A stretch of DNA of 64,000 bases from Serripes groenlandicus (taxonomy: Eukaryota > Mollusca > Bivalvia > Cardiida > Cardiidae). How positions within the stretch are numbered: the first letter of the stretch is position 1; the number at the start of each line of letters is the position of its first letter. The notes beneath the pieces were generated by a model, which did not search any database, had not been told where the DNA came from, and was given only the letters and a program-made list of their open reading frames with translations. Positions 9,541-19,254 of the stretch are shown here, piece after piece. The translations under genes were made by a program, and so were the position numbers. The stretch lies in assembly GCA_031761405.1 (NCBI GenBank), contig JASEVX010000012.1, forward strand, positions 24,382,694-24,446,693. Direction: 5' to 3'.

Positions 9541-9964
9541 ATTACCCTCTTTCCCACATGCAAGAAATCTGAAACAGACAACTCTAGACAAGATATAGAC
9601 GTGTCCTGCATTCTGACTATGATTCAGACGGAATTGTGGCTTATTGCCAGCAGAGACCTTACATAAACACTGCTGGAAAGGGAGAAATTGTCAAAAGAGA
9701 GAGTTTGAGTGAGCAGCGCTGCAGGAAAAACAACCTAATCAATAGTATTACAAGTGTAGATAAAGACCTGCATGTGCAACCATATTCAATTCTGTAACAA
9801 AAGATGCATCTAAACTGTCATAACATTGAATTTAATTGGTCTTCGTAAAATGTTAAATGTCAAAGGACTCTAAAGGATAACTTTATTAGACAAGTTTTTT
9901 AAACCGTTTTTGAGCTTCTATTTGAAATTAAATGTCGAAAGGTTAGTATTTCATTCTCATTGAA

Positions 9965-10120
9965 TGATTGTTTGCTTGGTGTTTTACTCCGCTGTCAACA
10001 ATTTGTCAGTTATATCAAGTCGGTTCCTGGGTAAGTTACCAGTACTACTGGTTCATTTACCCAGACACCAGCCAGTCAGGCGTAATGCAAACCCGGTAAC
10101 CCTGAGCGCCATTTCATTCT
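9965..10120 (-). mobile_element. SINE-D fragment
   Basis: TTTTACTCCGCTGTCAACAA, GTTCCTGGGTAAGTTACCAG and CCAGTCAGGCGTAATGCAA. The mirror copy is at 13320-13460. Confidence 0.65.
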
Positions 10121-10362
10121 CAATGTTTTATTCAATAGATACGTTCCGAGTTCAGTATCGCGCCTTCTGTTTTAATATGCGAATCATACTAGTTGACATG
10201 ATTATCCACACCTTTCCCGCCTACGATTAAAATTGCAGCATACGACCTGTAAAAATACTTGTGGGCAACAATATGGACAATCTCGATAAAAACCTTTTTT
10301 CTAGTTTTTTAACTGAGTTGTTTACAGTGTGGAAATGATAAATGGCTCATTTTGAGCATCCT

Positions 10363-10880
10363 CGGTACCAAGGCTATTTTGGAGACAGAGAACATTATAG
10401 GGAGAAACATACGCCCATTGAGGAGTGACGCAGTAAGAAGGTGTCGAGTAGGTCACCCGAAGTCTGGTTGGCACCGGATTTATACTAAGATTTGAGATAT
10501 AGCCTATCGAGCTTGCATTGAGTTAAAAGATGTAAATATTAGCATTCTTCTTGTTTGGGCAGATAAAACATATCGTTGCGCGTTTTATCAGTAATGCAAA
10601 GAGTCTGAAAATGTCCTATACATAGCTTGCCAGACTGGTACCGTCGGGCAAATAATTTTGATATAAAGGGAGGTAATTCATCGATCATTAAATCATCCTA
10701 GATTCTATGTTGAATATAGTACAAAAACATTTATTTAACTCTTTTCGAAGTAAAATCCTTCTATAAGATTATATTTTGTAACCGAGTTGAAAGAAATCGA
10801 AAGTATTTTGATTCCATCGGAAGTAATATAGAGTTGCTGAGATGTTTTCTTAAAATAGTTTATATATTAGAAATTAACAG
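10363..10880. other. No gene recognised
   Basis: Spacer between the inverted arms. AT-rich with no repeat I could match elsewhere in the window. Confidence 0.3.
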
Positions 10881-10892
10881 TTAATCATCCTA

Positions 10893-11209
10893 GAGTGGCG
10901 GGGTAGTCCAGTGGTTAACACACTGGACTGTCAATCCAGAGGTCTGGGGTTCAAATCCCGGTCCAGGTTCTGGAAATTTGAGGGATGCTTTTAAGCGTCC
11001 CCCACTCAACTAGAGGTTAAGTACTGGTCCTTTCCAGGAAAAATAACCTCGCGTGTATCGGTGCTATACACCGGGCACGTAAAAGAACCAAGGGGTCTTT
11101 TCGGAAAGAGCTAGGGTATCGCACCCGGACTCCCTTGTATCTAACTTTGTCTGCTCGCCAAATAGTTAATTCTGCACGGCGAGGGTAAATAAAAACAAAT
11201 AATAAATAA
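10893..11209 (+). mobile_element. SINE-Asp (tRNA-Asp-like head), complete, with 12-bp TSD
   Basis: Flanked by the 12-bp direct repeat TTAATCATCCTA (10881-10892 and 11210-11221). The head carries an A box (TAGTCCAGTGG) and B box (GGTTCAAATCC), and an anticodon loop CTGTCAA reading GTC, in a head that cannot form an acceptor stem, so it is not a tRNA gene. The body holds GGGCACGTAAAAGAACCAAG and the tail is AAATAATAAATAAT. Only copy in the window. Confidence 0.88.
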
Positions 11210-11221
11210 TTAATCATCCTA

Positions 11222-11539
11222 CTAGACAAAAACAAAAGCAGCTTTTCACTAGATCTCGCTTCTTGTAATATCATTATAATAGATGCTTGTGCAAGCTTGT
11301 GCCGAAATTCTCATACAAATAAGCCTTCTAACAAAAGTTAAAAACCGGCTTCTCGTCAGAAAGCGTCTGTGTGTGTGGAAGGGTTCCACTTAACATGTGG
11401 AGTAGTCAGTACTGGTGTGAGAAAGTCAGGAAGCACATCATAGAATATAATGCTACACTAAATGTATCAATAGGAGCAGCTCTTCCTTTGCGAATGTGTT
11501 GAATGTTGGAAAGGGTTGTTCAGAAGCCTGTTGTTTATT
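11222..11539. other. No gene recognised
   Basis: Contains a MITE-B-like right end near 11355-11385 (AAAGCGTCTGTGTGTGTGGA). 11470-11535 begins a segment whose reverse complement lies at 14640-14775. Confidence 0.35.
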
Positions 11540-11960
11540 GACTGTTGATATCCATTTTAATGTCTGAAATCACCTTTTGTCGAGTCTGCTTTTGGTGAGC
11601 TCGACATATAGCTGTCACAATGGCGGTTCTATGAGTGTGTCCGTATGTCTGTCCGACCCGCATCTTAACCATGCATAATAGGATTTCTAAGAAAGTTGGC
11701 ACAAAAGCGCACCATGATGAGGTGGTGTGTCGAGCACAAAATTCAGGCCTGTACCTCAAATGTGAAGCTCACTCGTAAAGGTCAAAGGTTAAAAAGAGTA
11801 TTGTTTGATAGGACTGACTTCTCCGGCCCGCCCGCATCTTAACCATGCATCATAGGATTTCCAAGTTACTGGACACACATGATCACCATGATGAGGTGGC
11901 GTGTGGTGCAGTTCGTACACTATTCTGAAACAGGGTAAGATAACCCCCACCCTCCAAATA
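11540..11960 (+). repeat. Two diverged tandem units of a ~210-bp repeat
   Basis: CCCGCATCTTAACCATGCAT, ATAGGATTT and ACCATGATGAGGTGG occur at about 11658-11725 and 11830-11900, with GTAAAGGTCAAAGGTTAAAA between. From memory the phrases recall repeats common in mollusc genomes. The flank 11540-11620 is also present inverted at 14640-14720. Confidence 0.65.
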
Positions 11961-12047
11961 GCTTACATAAAACCAAGACAAACATTCTAATAAAGTTTCA
12001 TCATTCTTGAGCTAAAACGTAGGTCTATCGAGTTCCAGCTAAATTTT

Positions 12048-12440
12048 TTCCTGTTTGGTATGGCTTTATTTTGAACACATCAGGACCCATTTTAAATATC
12101 ACCCAGACAAAATGATGGAGCTTTACTCAAATTGACCCACACCAGCTTGCACTTTTATTGAAAATCGCAAGGCCTGCACCGAGATACTGCTTGTTATTTT
12201 TCAGGATTTTCTACACGATCGCCACTACAGTGCCTTCAGCGATTTGATTTTCTGTCTGAGTGAAGTGTGCGAGAAAAATAAACAGATATTATAACCCTTT
12301 ATGGCCTTATTTTGAACACATCAGGACCCATTTTAAACCGTAACTTAAATATCACCCAGACAAACATTCTACTGTTAAATGATGGAGCTTTACTCAAATT
12401 GACCCGCATCAGAGTGCACTTTTATTGAAAACCGCAAAAA
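12048..12440 (+). repeat. Direct duplication of ~120-150 bp
   Basis: GGCTTTATTTTGAACACATC, AGGACCCATTTTAAA, TCACCCAGACAAA and GATGGAGCTTTACTCAAATT occur at 12061-12150 and 12302-12400. The second copy has about 30 extra bases. Confidence 0.75.
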
Positions 12441-12457
12441 TAAACAGATATTATAAC

Positions 12458-12660
12458 CCTTTCCTACAATCAAAAAATCTTCAGCACACGACTTGAAAAA
12501 CTTCGGAACGCTTCTCATTATCGATCAAGTAATTATTCTTTAGAGTTAAACAAACATTGTTAGGAATTTCTTTCCTTTGCCACAATGTTTTCAGAAATCA
12601 CCAAATCATCTGCTGCAGATGCGTGCGAATGCTTCTTTAACCCTTTCATAACGCGCTCTT
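12458..12660. mobile_element. MITE-B, diverged
   Basis: TAACCCTTTCCTACAATC at the left, TTTGCCACAATGTTTTCAG in the middle and CATCTGCTGCAGATGCG at the right, ending TTAACCCTTTC. Confidence 0.65.
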
Positions 12661-12780
12661 TCTCCTGAAATCTACATTGTTTGCTACTTTGACATTCAAT
12701 TTTACCAAATAAAATATGGAATAGTCCAATTTTCAATATGGAAGAGTCGACTTTGTGAAAGAGTTAATTTAGAAAGGGTC
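12650..12780. mobile_element. MITE-I-like element
   Basis: Starts TTAACCCTTTCATAACGC and ends GTGAAAGAGTTAA. The interior AAATATGGAATAGTCC and ATATGGAAGAGTCGACTTTG resembles the MITE-I copies at 28.20 and 34.80 kb. Confidence 0.5.
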
Positions 12781-12824
12781 AAATTGGATGAATATGCATC
12801 CTATTTGCTCCAAGGTAAATATCC

Positions 12825-13206
12825 CTTTCCCACATATAGACGTTTTTTAACACATCTGCAACGTACGAATTTCTGAAAACATTGTGGGAAAATTAGCAAC
12901 TGCGCATAATGAGCCATTAATCATTTCCGCACTGTAAAAAACTCAGTTAAATAACTAACAAATGTTTTATAGAGATTTTCCACATTGTTGCCCACAAGTG
13001 TTTTTACAAGTCGTAAGTGGTTGTGAGTTCGAATCCCGGCTCGGCCAACTTTCCAATGCGACATGCGTCATTCGTCTTCCACAAATGGGCTAAGTCTATG
13101 ACTAGGTGAACTGGCCGCCGTGATATAACTGAGAAATTGTTAAAATTGGCGTTAAACCCCAATCAATCAACAAGTCGTATGCTGCAATTTTAATCGTATG
13201 TGGGAA
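12825..13206. mobile_element. MITE-B-like element split by a SINE
   Basis: Left part 12825-13015 (CCCTTTCCCACATATAGACG to TTTTTACAAGTCGTA), right part 13171-13206 (ATGCTGCAATTTTAATCG and GTATGTGGGAAAGGGG). Without the SINE it mirrors 10205-10362. Confidence 0.75.
13016..13170 (+). mobile_element. SINE-S1, 5'-truncated in the head, 10-bp TSD
   Basis: Flanked by ACAAGTCGTA at 13006-13015 and 13171-13180. Begins just before the B box (GAGTTCGAATCCCGGCTCGG), runs through CATTCGTCTTCCAC and GCCGCCGTGATATAACTGAG, and ends GGCGTTAAACCCCAATCAAT. The inverted copy of the host element at 10.2-10.35 kb lacks it, so this SINE inserted after that duplication. Confidence 0.9.
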
Positions 13207-13319
13207 AGGGGGGGGATAATCATGTCAACTAGTATGATTCGCATATCAAAAATGAAGGCGCGATACTGACCTCGGAACGTATCTGTTGAATAGAAAATTG
13301 ATAATGAAATCCTCCATGT

Positions 13320-13460
13320 CGCTCAGGGTCACTGGGTTAGCATTACGACTGACCAGCTGGTGTCAGAGTAAATGTAACTTACCCAGGAACCACCGTGATA
13401 TAACTGACAAAGTGTTGACAGCGGAGTAAAACGCCAAACAATCAATCATCCAATGAGAAT
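13320..13460 (+). mobile_element. SINE-D fragment
   Basis: TCACTGGGTTAGCATTACGA, AGCTGGTGTCAGAGTAAATG, CCGTGATATAACTGACAAAG and GGAGTAAAACGCCAAACAAT. Mirror of 9965-10120. Confidence 0.7.
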
Positions 13461-13634
13461 GGAATGCTAACCTTTTGACATTTAAATTCAAATCGAAGCT
13501 CAAGAAAGTTTTAAAACACTTGTCTAACAAGGTTATTTTTTAGAGTCCTTTGACATTTAACATTTTACGAAGACAAATTAAATTTAATTATATGACAGTT
13601 TATATGCTTCTTTTGTTACAGAGTTGAAAACATT

Positions 13635-14375
13635 GTGGTTAGAGTAGAAATGGAGCTCTGTTCTGCGAAAGACTCGTTCTAGGTCAAATTACTACAAATA
13701 CATACGCTGTCATGCTGATCTACAACCAAATAGTTCCTAAAAAAAACCTGTGTTTGCGTTGAAATGAGTGTATACAATCACCAGAATGCATTGAATATAT
13801 GACATTGATTTAAACTAATTGTAAATGTGTATTGGATGCACTCGAAATGATTGATTTGATCACTTTTAGTATTTTGACCTTGTTTGAAAATGAAAGTAGA
13901 GTGTGTGAAAAACCAGTTTCGTCCGAGCCCGATTTGATTAAAAATGACTGTAAGCATAGGGGTGATTCTTTCTTGCATAATGAATGACCCTTCCATTTTC
14001 TTTTGATTATTCTAAAACTTAAAGGGTAAATCTTTTAAGGTCAAATTACGCCAAATACATCCGCTGTCATGCTTATCTAAACCCAAATAGTCCCTAAACA
14101 AACTTTGTTTGCGTAGAAATGATATATGGTGTACTACATGAGAAACGCTTAGAAAGTATGTATGCCACTTGAGGACTGAAACTGGTCGATTTACATGGAA
14201 ACAAAGAAGGGGTTTATTTGGTGTATTGTATCCCAAGGGCATTCATGACCAATGTATATCCAGATAAGTCTGCGTTTTAATGCAGGTTGATCACGCTCTG
14301 CACTGTTTGGTTCGCCAATTTGTCATAGAAGGTTTTAAATCATTTGAAAAGAAATACCCACATGGACTCTTTAAT
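13635..14375 (+). mobile_element. Block H insertion (~740 bp) in the right inverted arm
   Basis: The left arm reads GCAACCATATTCAATTCTG without interruption, while here the complementary sequence is split between GAGTTGAA (about 13631) and ATATGGTTGC (about 14376). Inside, GGTCAAATTAC, ATACATACGCTGTCATGCT and a related second half (14040 on) show a partly duplicated interior. Related copies: 15925-16050 and 39830-40300. No coding capacity seen. Confidence 0.65.
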
Positions 14376-14570
14376 ATGGTTGCACATGCAGATCTTTATC
14401 TACACTTGTAACACTTTTGCTTAGGTTGTTTTTCCTGAAGAGCTGCTCAAACTCTCTCTTTTGACAATTTCTCCCTTTCCAGCAGTGTTTCTGTAAGGTC
14501 TCTGCTGGCAATAAGCCACAATTCCGTCTGAATCAATGCCAGAATGCAGGACACGTCCCCAAACGCTTTG

Positions 14571-14830
14571 CGGTACAGGTGTCAAATCATTATCGCATTG
14601 TTAACCCTTTCCCAACATGCGGACGTATATCTTGACATTGTGACAGCGATATGTCGAGCTCATCAAAAGCAGACTCGACTAAAAGTGATTTAAGTAAAAC
14701 GGTTATCAACAGTCAATAAACAACAGGATTTCTGAACAACCCTTTCCATCATTCAACACATTTGCAAAGGAAGAGCTTTGCGGTACAGGTGACAAATCAT
14801 GATCGCATTGTTAACCCTTTCACAACATGC
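14571..14830 (+). repeat. 55-bp direct duplication around an inverted segment
   Basis: GCTTTGCGGTACAGGTG, ACAAATCAT and ATCGCATTGTTAACCC occur at about 14571-14620 and 14774-14820. Between them 14640-14775 is the reverse complement of 11470-11620. Confidence 0.65.
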
Positions 14831-15044
14831 AGACGTACACATTTACGGCAGACGACCTTTTGAAAACATTGTGGTAAAAGAGGCAATTGCTCATAATGAA
14901 CAATTTCCCCCTTTTGCTGCCAAACTGTTTTCATATCATATATATATAATATGTATACGTTTATGTTAAGAGATGTTCGACATTTTTCTCTAGATGTTTG
15001 CGGAGTTCTCTGCTTCAGATTGCTTGAAAGTGGGAAAGGGGTTA
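14817..15044. mobile_element. MITE-B copy
   Basis: Starts AACCCTTTCACAACATGCAG, has the palindromic centre AATTGCTCATAATGAACAAT, and ends GAAAGTGGGAAAGGGGTTAA. The interior right half is diverged and holds an AT-dinucleotide tract near 14940. Confidence 0.75.
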
Positions 15045-15500
15045 ATTGATGACACGCGATAATGGTATCTGATTACCGGATACTAGATTTCAAGAGCCTT
15101 CTGAAGTAGCTCAGAAAAAAAGGTAAATCTATATCATATCTGGAAAAAGTGGAATTATGATTCTGATATTATAGAGTGAGAAATGGAGAAATAAATCGCA
15201 ATGAGCACTGGTTCCTATTCCCAAAACGTCTTCATAAGATGTCTGTTGATTTAAAGTCGTCGCCTGTCGCCTATATTAAGGAAAGGGTTGGGTGAAACGA
15301 GTATCTATCTGTTAAGGTCAAAGGTCATATGTACTTTTGCAACGGTTGATTAGAAAAATACTTCTGTATCTATCATGTTCCATTAAAGCTACACGTATCC
15401 AGGATCTTGTCAAAATTTATCAGAACAATTGTTTAAACCGATACAAAAACTCATCCCAAAGCCAAAAAAAGCGAGCAATTATTCACTTACAAACAATCTT
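15045..15500 (-). repeat. Blocks F (15045-15315) and N (15316-15500), inverted copies
   Basis: F: GGTATCTGATTACCGGATAC, AATGAGCACTGGTTCCTATT and GGTTGGGTGAAACGAGTATC. N: AGAAAAATACTTCTGTATC and ATCCAGGATCTTGTCAAAAT. This is the only right-side F-N junction with no MITE-A in it. Confidence 0.7.
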
Positions 15501-15622
15501 TAAAAATCTGAATCATAATTAAACTTCAAACATTCGCACAGTTTAAACATTGGCCGTCGTACCTGATTTTTGTCCCGAAAGTAGTAGTCCACTAAATTGG
15601 CGGGTTATCTTTTTGGAATATA

Positions 15623-15918
15623 TTTCCGTAAAAAGCCGAATGTCTTCGGAGGCAATCGGGTCCCATTCGACTTTTTAAACAACTATTTCTCGAAAGTGAT
15701 AAAGCGCCGGTTTAGCACTACGTTCGCAAAATTAACCCTTACAGCTATGGAATCCTTCAACCAGGTATCATTTCCGTAAAAAGCCGTATGTCTTCGGAGG
15801 CAATCGGGTCCCATTCGACTTTTTAAACAACTATTTCTCGAGAGTGATAAAGCGCCGGTTTCGCACTACGTTCGCAAAATTAACCCTTACAGCTATGGAA
15901 TCCTTCAACCAGGTATCA
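15623..15918 (+). repeat. 148-bp tandem duplication
   Basis: Two near-identical 148-bp units (15623-15770 and 15771-15918) containing TCTTCGGAGGCAATCGGGTC, AGTGATAAAGCGCCGGTTT and GCTATGGAATCCTTCAACCA. Three or so substitutions separate them. No coding frame is shared. Confidence 0.9.
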
Positions 15919-15924
15919 TTTCCA

Positions 15925-16050
15925 GTGCATCTGATACACATTTACAATGAATTTAAAACTCAATATATTCAATTAATACACTCATTTCTACGCAAAAACA
16001 GGTTTTTTTAGGGACTAATTGGCTTTGATGTATTTGGAGCAATTGACCCA
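15925..16050 (-). repeat. Block H fragment
   Basis: CCAGTGCATCTGATACACAT, ACTCATTTCTACGCAAA and TTAGGGACTA, as at 40130-40250. Confidence 0.6.
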
Positions 16051-16289
16051 AAGTTTCAAAGTTTATTCGGTACTCTCGGTACATTTTAACAATGTAATAT
16101 GAGGTGATTATAACAACATAAATGTTTATTGTAGTATGGGAAAAGATCAGGCTATGAGGTATTAAATCAAAATAGTATAAGATATTCAAGAAGGAAAAAG
16201 AAAACAAAACAAAATACAAAAATAGAAAAGAAAAACGACATACAATAATACAAAAAATACAAAGATGCGTCAAGTGATGAAGTTAGTAC

Positions 16290-17441
16290 ATAAATATAAT
16301 AAGCCAGGTGGCACGTTAGTTCTTCGAAGACAATATGATTTTGATAAAGTTACATGCTTGTGTTAGTTTTTTTTCTGGTTATTTTCAATCATTATGCTTT
16401 TATAGGTAATTGCATTCTGGGTTACTCAAGAATTTATTTCTCTCTTCTAAAAGATGCGTACAGTTAAATAGATAATGAAATTCATCTGCAATTTCCTGAT
16501 TACACATACGAAAATTTATGAAATGTTGTAATAAATGCGGAGGTATGATATTAAAATACTTTTCTAGACAGTGTTCAGTATTGTATATTCGGTAGTTTAT
16601 ACACTTAGAAATACAGTTCACACCACTATGCCATGTTTGGACGTATTGACAACTGAGAGAAAAATCTAGTTTGGTCAATAACACAGATTTAATATCAATG
16701 TTAGACTGGTCATACCATATATAACTTAATCCACACTCATCGAGAATTGACTTTACATTGCTATGCCATTTATAGTCCTAATTACTATTAATATGATCTT
16801 TTAAAACCAGTCTATATAGCTTTGCAGAGAGCTTTGTAGTATTACATAGAACATTGTGCCAATAGCCAATTATCCTTTTCTTGATGCTTATAACATGATA
16901 TGATGTGTGCTTTTTGTGACATGTAAAATATAATTCAAGAAGTCTGTATGCACTTTTTCTAACATTGAAAGATCGCCAAAACCCCAAATTTCACACCCAT
17001 AAGTCAATATAGGTAAAATTGTAGAATCAAATAATGTTAACTGACATTCAATTCCCGATTTCCTATATAATCCGAAAAGTGCTTTCCGTGCTTGTTCAGC
17101 AGCATGCTTATTGGCGATAGCCAAATGTCTATTCTTAGTAAAAAAGTGCTCCGAAAAATTTAAATTCGTCTCAACTTTGTTCACTGAAGTGTTTCTTTTT
17201 TATCGCCAAAAACTAAGACGTTTGTTTTATTGTAATTGATATCTAACTTCCATGTGTTACAATATTTAGCGAAAGTGTTCAATAGGGAAACTAACTCTTC
17301 TTTCGTATTTGCAACAATGACAGCATCATAAGCATATAATATAATGACGAGCTTCAAGAACATTTCTAGTGTGGGGTCAGTAATATTGAGACTTATGTCA
17401 TTTTTGGTTAACAGCAAGTTTTTGACATCAGCCGTGGCCAT
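16290..17441 (-). pseudogene. Non-LTR retrotransposon (LINE), 5'-truncated, minus strand
   Basis: Minus-strand fragments in several frames read as the C-terminal part of a LINE ORF2: end of the reverse-transcriptase palm with the polymerase box altered to YAYD (family YADD), then NYNKTNVLVFG, the thumb segment PILTYGCEIWGF, and a final region with cysteines (17441 down to about 16400). The 5' endonuclease and most RT fingers are missing. Frames change near 17180, 16890-16990 and 16780, so no protein can be made. In such elements this protein nicks DNA and reverse-transcribes its own RNA in the nucleus. The group looks CR1/Jockey-like; I cannot assign a clade. The truncation is typical of aborted target-primed reverse transcription. 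Confidence 0.8.
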
Positions 17442-17807
17442 GGATCCACACTTCGCGTTGACATCCTGTTTATGTTATTTTGGCATACAACGAGTGCAGT
17501 ATTTTTTAAGGCTTTTTTATTTTGGTAATCAAAATGTTGAAGTGTATTTTATCAGTGGAGAGTATATTGAAAAGCACTGAGTGATTTTTCACAGGGCGGT
17601 TATCATGCACGTGGACGTTGACGTCGACTTCATGAAAAAGGTGTAAGGCCGTTATCTTTCAAGTGACGTTACCATAGTTACGATAGCTCTATATGTACGT
17701 GAGCAAGATAACTGCCATAATATAGAACACGAGCCCTTTTCCGATAGCTTTTTGAACAATCCTCGTATATTCGGAAGATGAAAACTATGCATGTGGAAGA
17801 ATGATTT
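17442..17807. other. No gene recognised
   Basis: Contains GACGTTGACGTCGACTTCA and other short palindromes, but no element I could match in the window. Confidence 0.3.
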
Positions 17808-18060
17808 CACCCGGCATTTGCTATCGGGAATAATTTACCATATAGGAGTTGTAACTTTAACGCGCTATAACGCTTTTATTAATTAAGTCATAGCTTAGGT
17901 GAAAAAGGCTACACAATATATAATTGTCTATCTTTAACATGCATATTATTTTTTTCGAGAAAAAAATGATTTGGATTGTCTTTTTTTAAGTTGAATAAAC
18001 GTTGTGAATTTCATATAAACAAACAACAAAATAAAAGTAGGACTTTGCGGATGCACTGGC
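17808..18060 (+). repeat. Dispersed block K, copy 1
   Basis: CCCGGCATTTGCTATCGGGA, TAACTTTAACGCGCTATAAC, TATCTTTAACATGCATATT and TTCATATAAACAAAC. The second copy is at 39040-39290 in the same orientation, roughly 80-90% alike by eye. Confidence 0.75.
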
Positions 18061-18097
18061 TCGCCTGAATCTACACTGTACGAGGATACATCAAGAC

Positions 18098-18198
18098 ATA
18101 GTAGTAGTAGTAGTAGTAGTAGTTGTTGTTGTATAAGTATTAGCAGTAGTAGTAGTAGTAGTAGTAGTAGAAGTTGTAGTAGTATTAGTAGTAGTAGA

Positions 18199-18247
<49 letters not shown>

Positions 18248-18299
18248 GTAGTAGTAGTAGTAGTAGTAGGAGTAGTAGTAGTAGTAGTAATAATAATAA

Positions 18300-18341
<42 letters not shown>

Positions 18342-18460
18342 AAGTTGTAGTAGTAGTAGTAGTAAAAGTTGTAGTAGTAGAAGTAGTAGTAGTAGAAGTT
18401 GTAGTAGTATTAGTAGTAGTAGAAGAAGTAGTAGTAGTAGTAGTAGTAGTTGTAGTAGTT

Positions 18461-18504
<44 letters not shown>

Positions 18505-18576
18505 TGTAGTAATAGTAGGAGTAGTAGTAATAGTAGGAGTAGTAGTCGTATAAGTAGTAGTAGTTGTAGTAGTAGT
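18098..18576 (+). repeat. (AGT)n array replacing half of a MITE-A
   Basis: About 480 bp of AGT repeats with TTG, AAG, ATT and AGG interruptions. Its right edge joins CCACAGGAGGCGAAAAG, the middle of MITE-A, so the array sits where the rest of that MITE should be. The 241-codon poly-Thr minus frame is a repeat artefact. Confidence 0.95.
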
Positions 18577-18689
18577 CCACAGGAGGCGAAAAGTGTATAA
18601 CCGGGAAAGCTTGCGCGGCATGCTAAGGCTCATCCGGGTCGATACTTTGCGCAGTGTCCATAATGTTGGTTTTCTCGCGGGACGGCTCA
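18577..18689 (-). mobile_element. MITE-A half copy
   Basis: CCACAGGAGGCGAAAAGTGT through the GTCGATACTTTGCGCAG block to the intact end TTTCTCGCGGGACGGCTCA. It meets block N exactly as the inverted copy at 7573 does. Confidence 0.85.
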
Positions 18690-19060
18690 TATGTACTTTG
18701 TAACGCTTGTTTTGAAAAATACTTCCTGCTTTCATCATTTGAGTCTTCATCGAGAAAAACAACATTGTGGACTCTGCGTAAAGTATCGACCCAGATCGAT
18801 AAGTTTCAGGAATCATTACTCTATACCTCTATCCCCCTGAGACGGAATGTGTCAGCCCGGATCAGTCTGTGCGGATTGCGCCGGTTGATATGGGTCGAAA
18901 CATTACGCAGAGGCCATAAAGTTGGTTTTCTCGCGAGACGGCTCACCTTTTTCCATTTAAGCTACAAGTAATATCCCGGATCTTGTTAAAATTTATCAAA
19001 TCAATTGTTTAAACAAAAACAAAAACTCATCACCAAGGCCAACATGCGAGCAATTGTTTA
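18690..19060 (-). repeat. Block N, split by a MITE-A
   Basis: 18690-18739 (GTAACGCTTGTTTTGAAAAA, CTTCCTGCTTTCATCATTT) and 18946-19060 (CCATTTAAGCTACAAGTAAT, GGATCTTGTTAAAATTTATC). Confidence 0.65.
18740..18945 (+). mobile_element. MITE-A inserted in block N
   Basis: Left TIR damaged (TTGAGTCTTCATCGAGAAAA), right end intact (TTTCTCGCGAGACGGCTCA). About 55 bp of the first half is deleted. Confidence 0.85.
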
Positions 19061-19071
19061 CTTTCAAACAT

Positions 19072-19212
19072 GGTGAGCAATGTCTCCATTTGCCACAATG
19101 TTTTCAACTCTTTCAGTAATAACATTTTTATTCATGGAAACTTTCCATATCTTTGCCATGATGATTTCAAAGTCGTCTACTGCAGACTTGTTGTATGCTG
19201 GCGAGTGTTAAA
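19072..19212. mobile_element. MITE-B right half
   Basis: GAGCAATGTCTCCATTTGCC, ACAATGTTTTCAACTC and GTCGTCTACTGCAGACTTG. A near-identical half element lies at 28770-28910, both ending GCGAGTGTTAAAGGCAAAC. Confidence 0.75.
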
Positions 19213-19254
19213 GGCAAACTACTATTATAAATCAAATTACTGAAAGTACTTAAA

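Larger units (their letters stand above)
9190..10362 (+). repeat. Left arm of a ~1.2-kb inverted repeat
   Basis: Contains block N (9190-9270), block F (9270-9540), a unique stretch and a SINE-D fragment (about 9965-10120), then a MITE-B-like end (10205-10362). The reverse complement lies at 12905-15440, interrupted by a SINE, a ~740-bp insertion and a further block. Spacer about 2.5 kb. Confidence 0.75.
12905..15440 (-). repeat. Right arm of the ~1.2-kb inverted repeat, expanded
   Basis: Reverse complement of 9190-10362: MITE-B end (to 13206), GATTCGCATATC and the SINE-D fragment (13320-13460), the unique stretch (13461-13630), then 14376-14550, and blocks F (15045-15315) and N (15316 on). 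Extra material: SINE 13016-13170, insertion 13635-14375, and 14550-15044. Confidence 0.7.

Noticed and set aside
10893..10965. tRNA-Asp gene
   Set aside because: A and B boxes and a GTC anticodon loop are present, but the acceptor strands do not pair and the segment continues into a SINE body with a tail and target duplication.
18091..18816. 241-codon threonine-rich protein
   Set aside because: Frame arises from the AGT array and MITE-A sequence.
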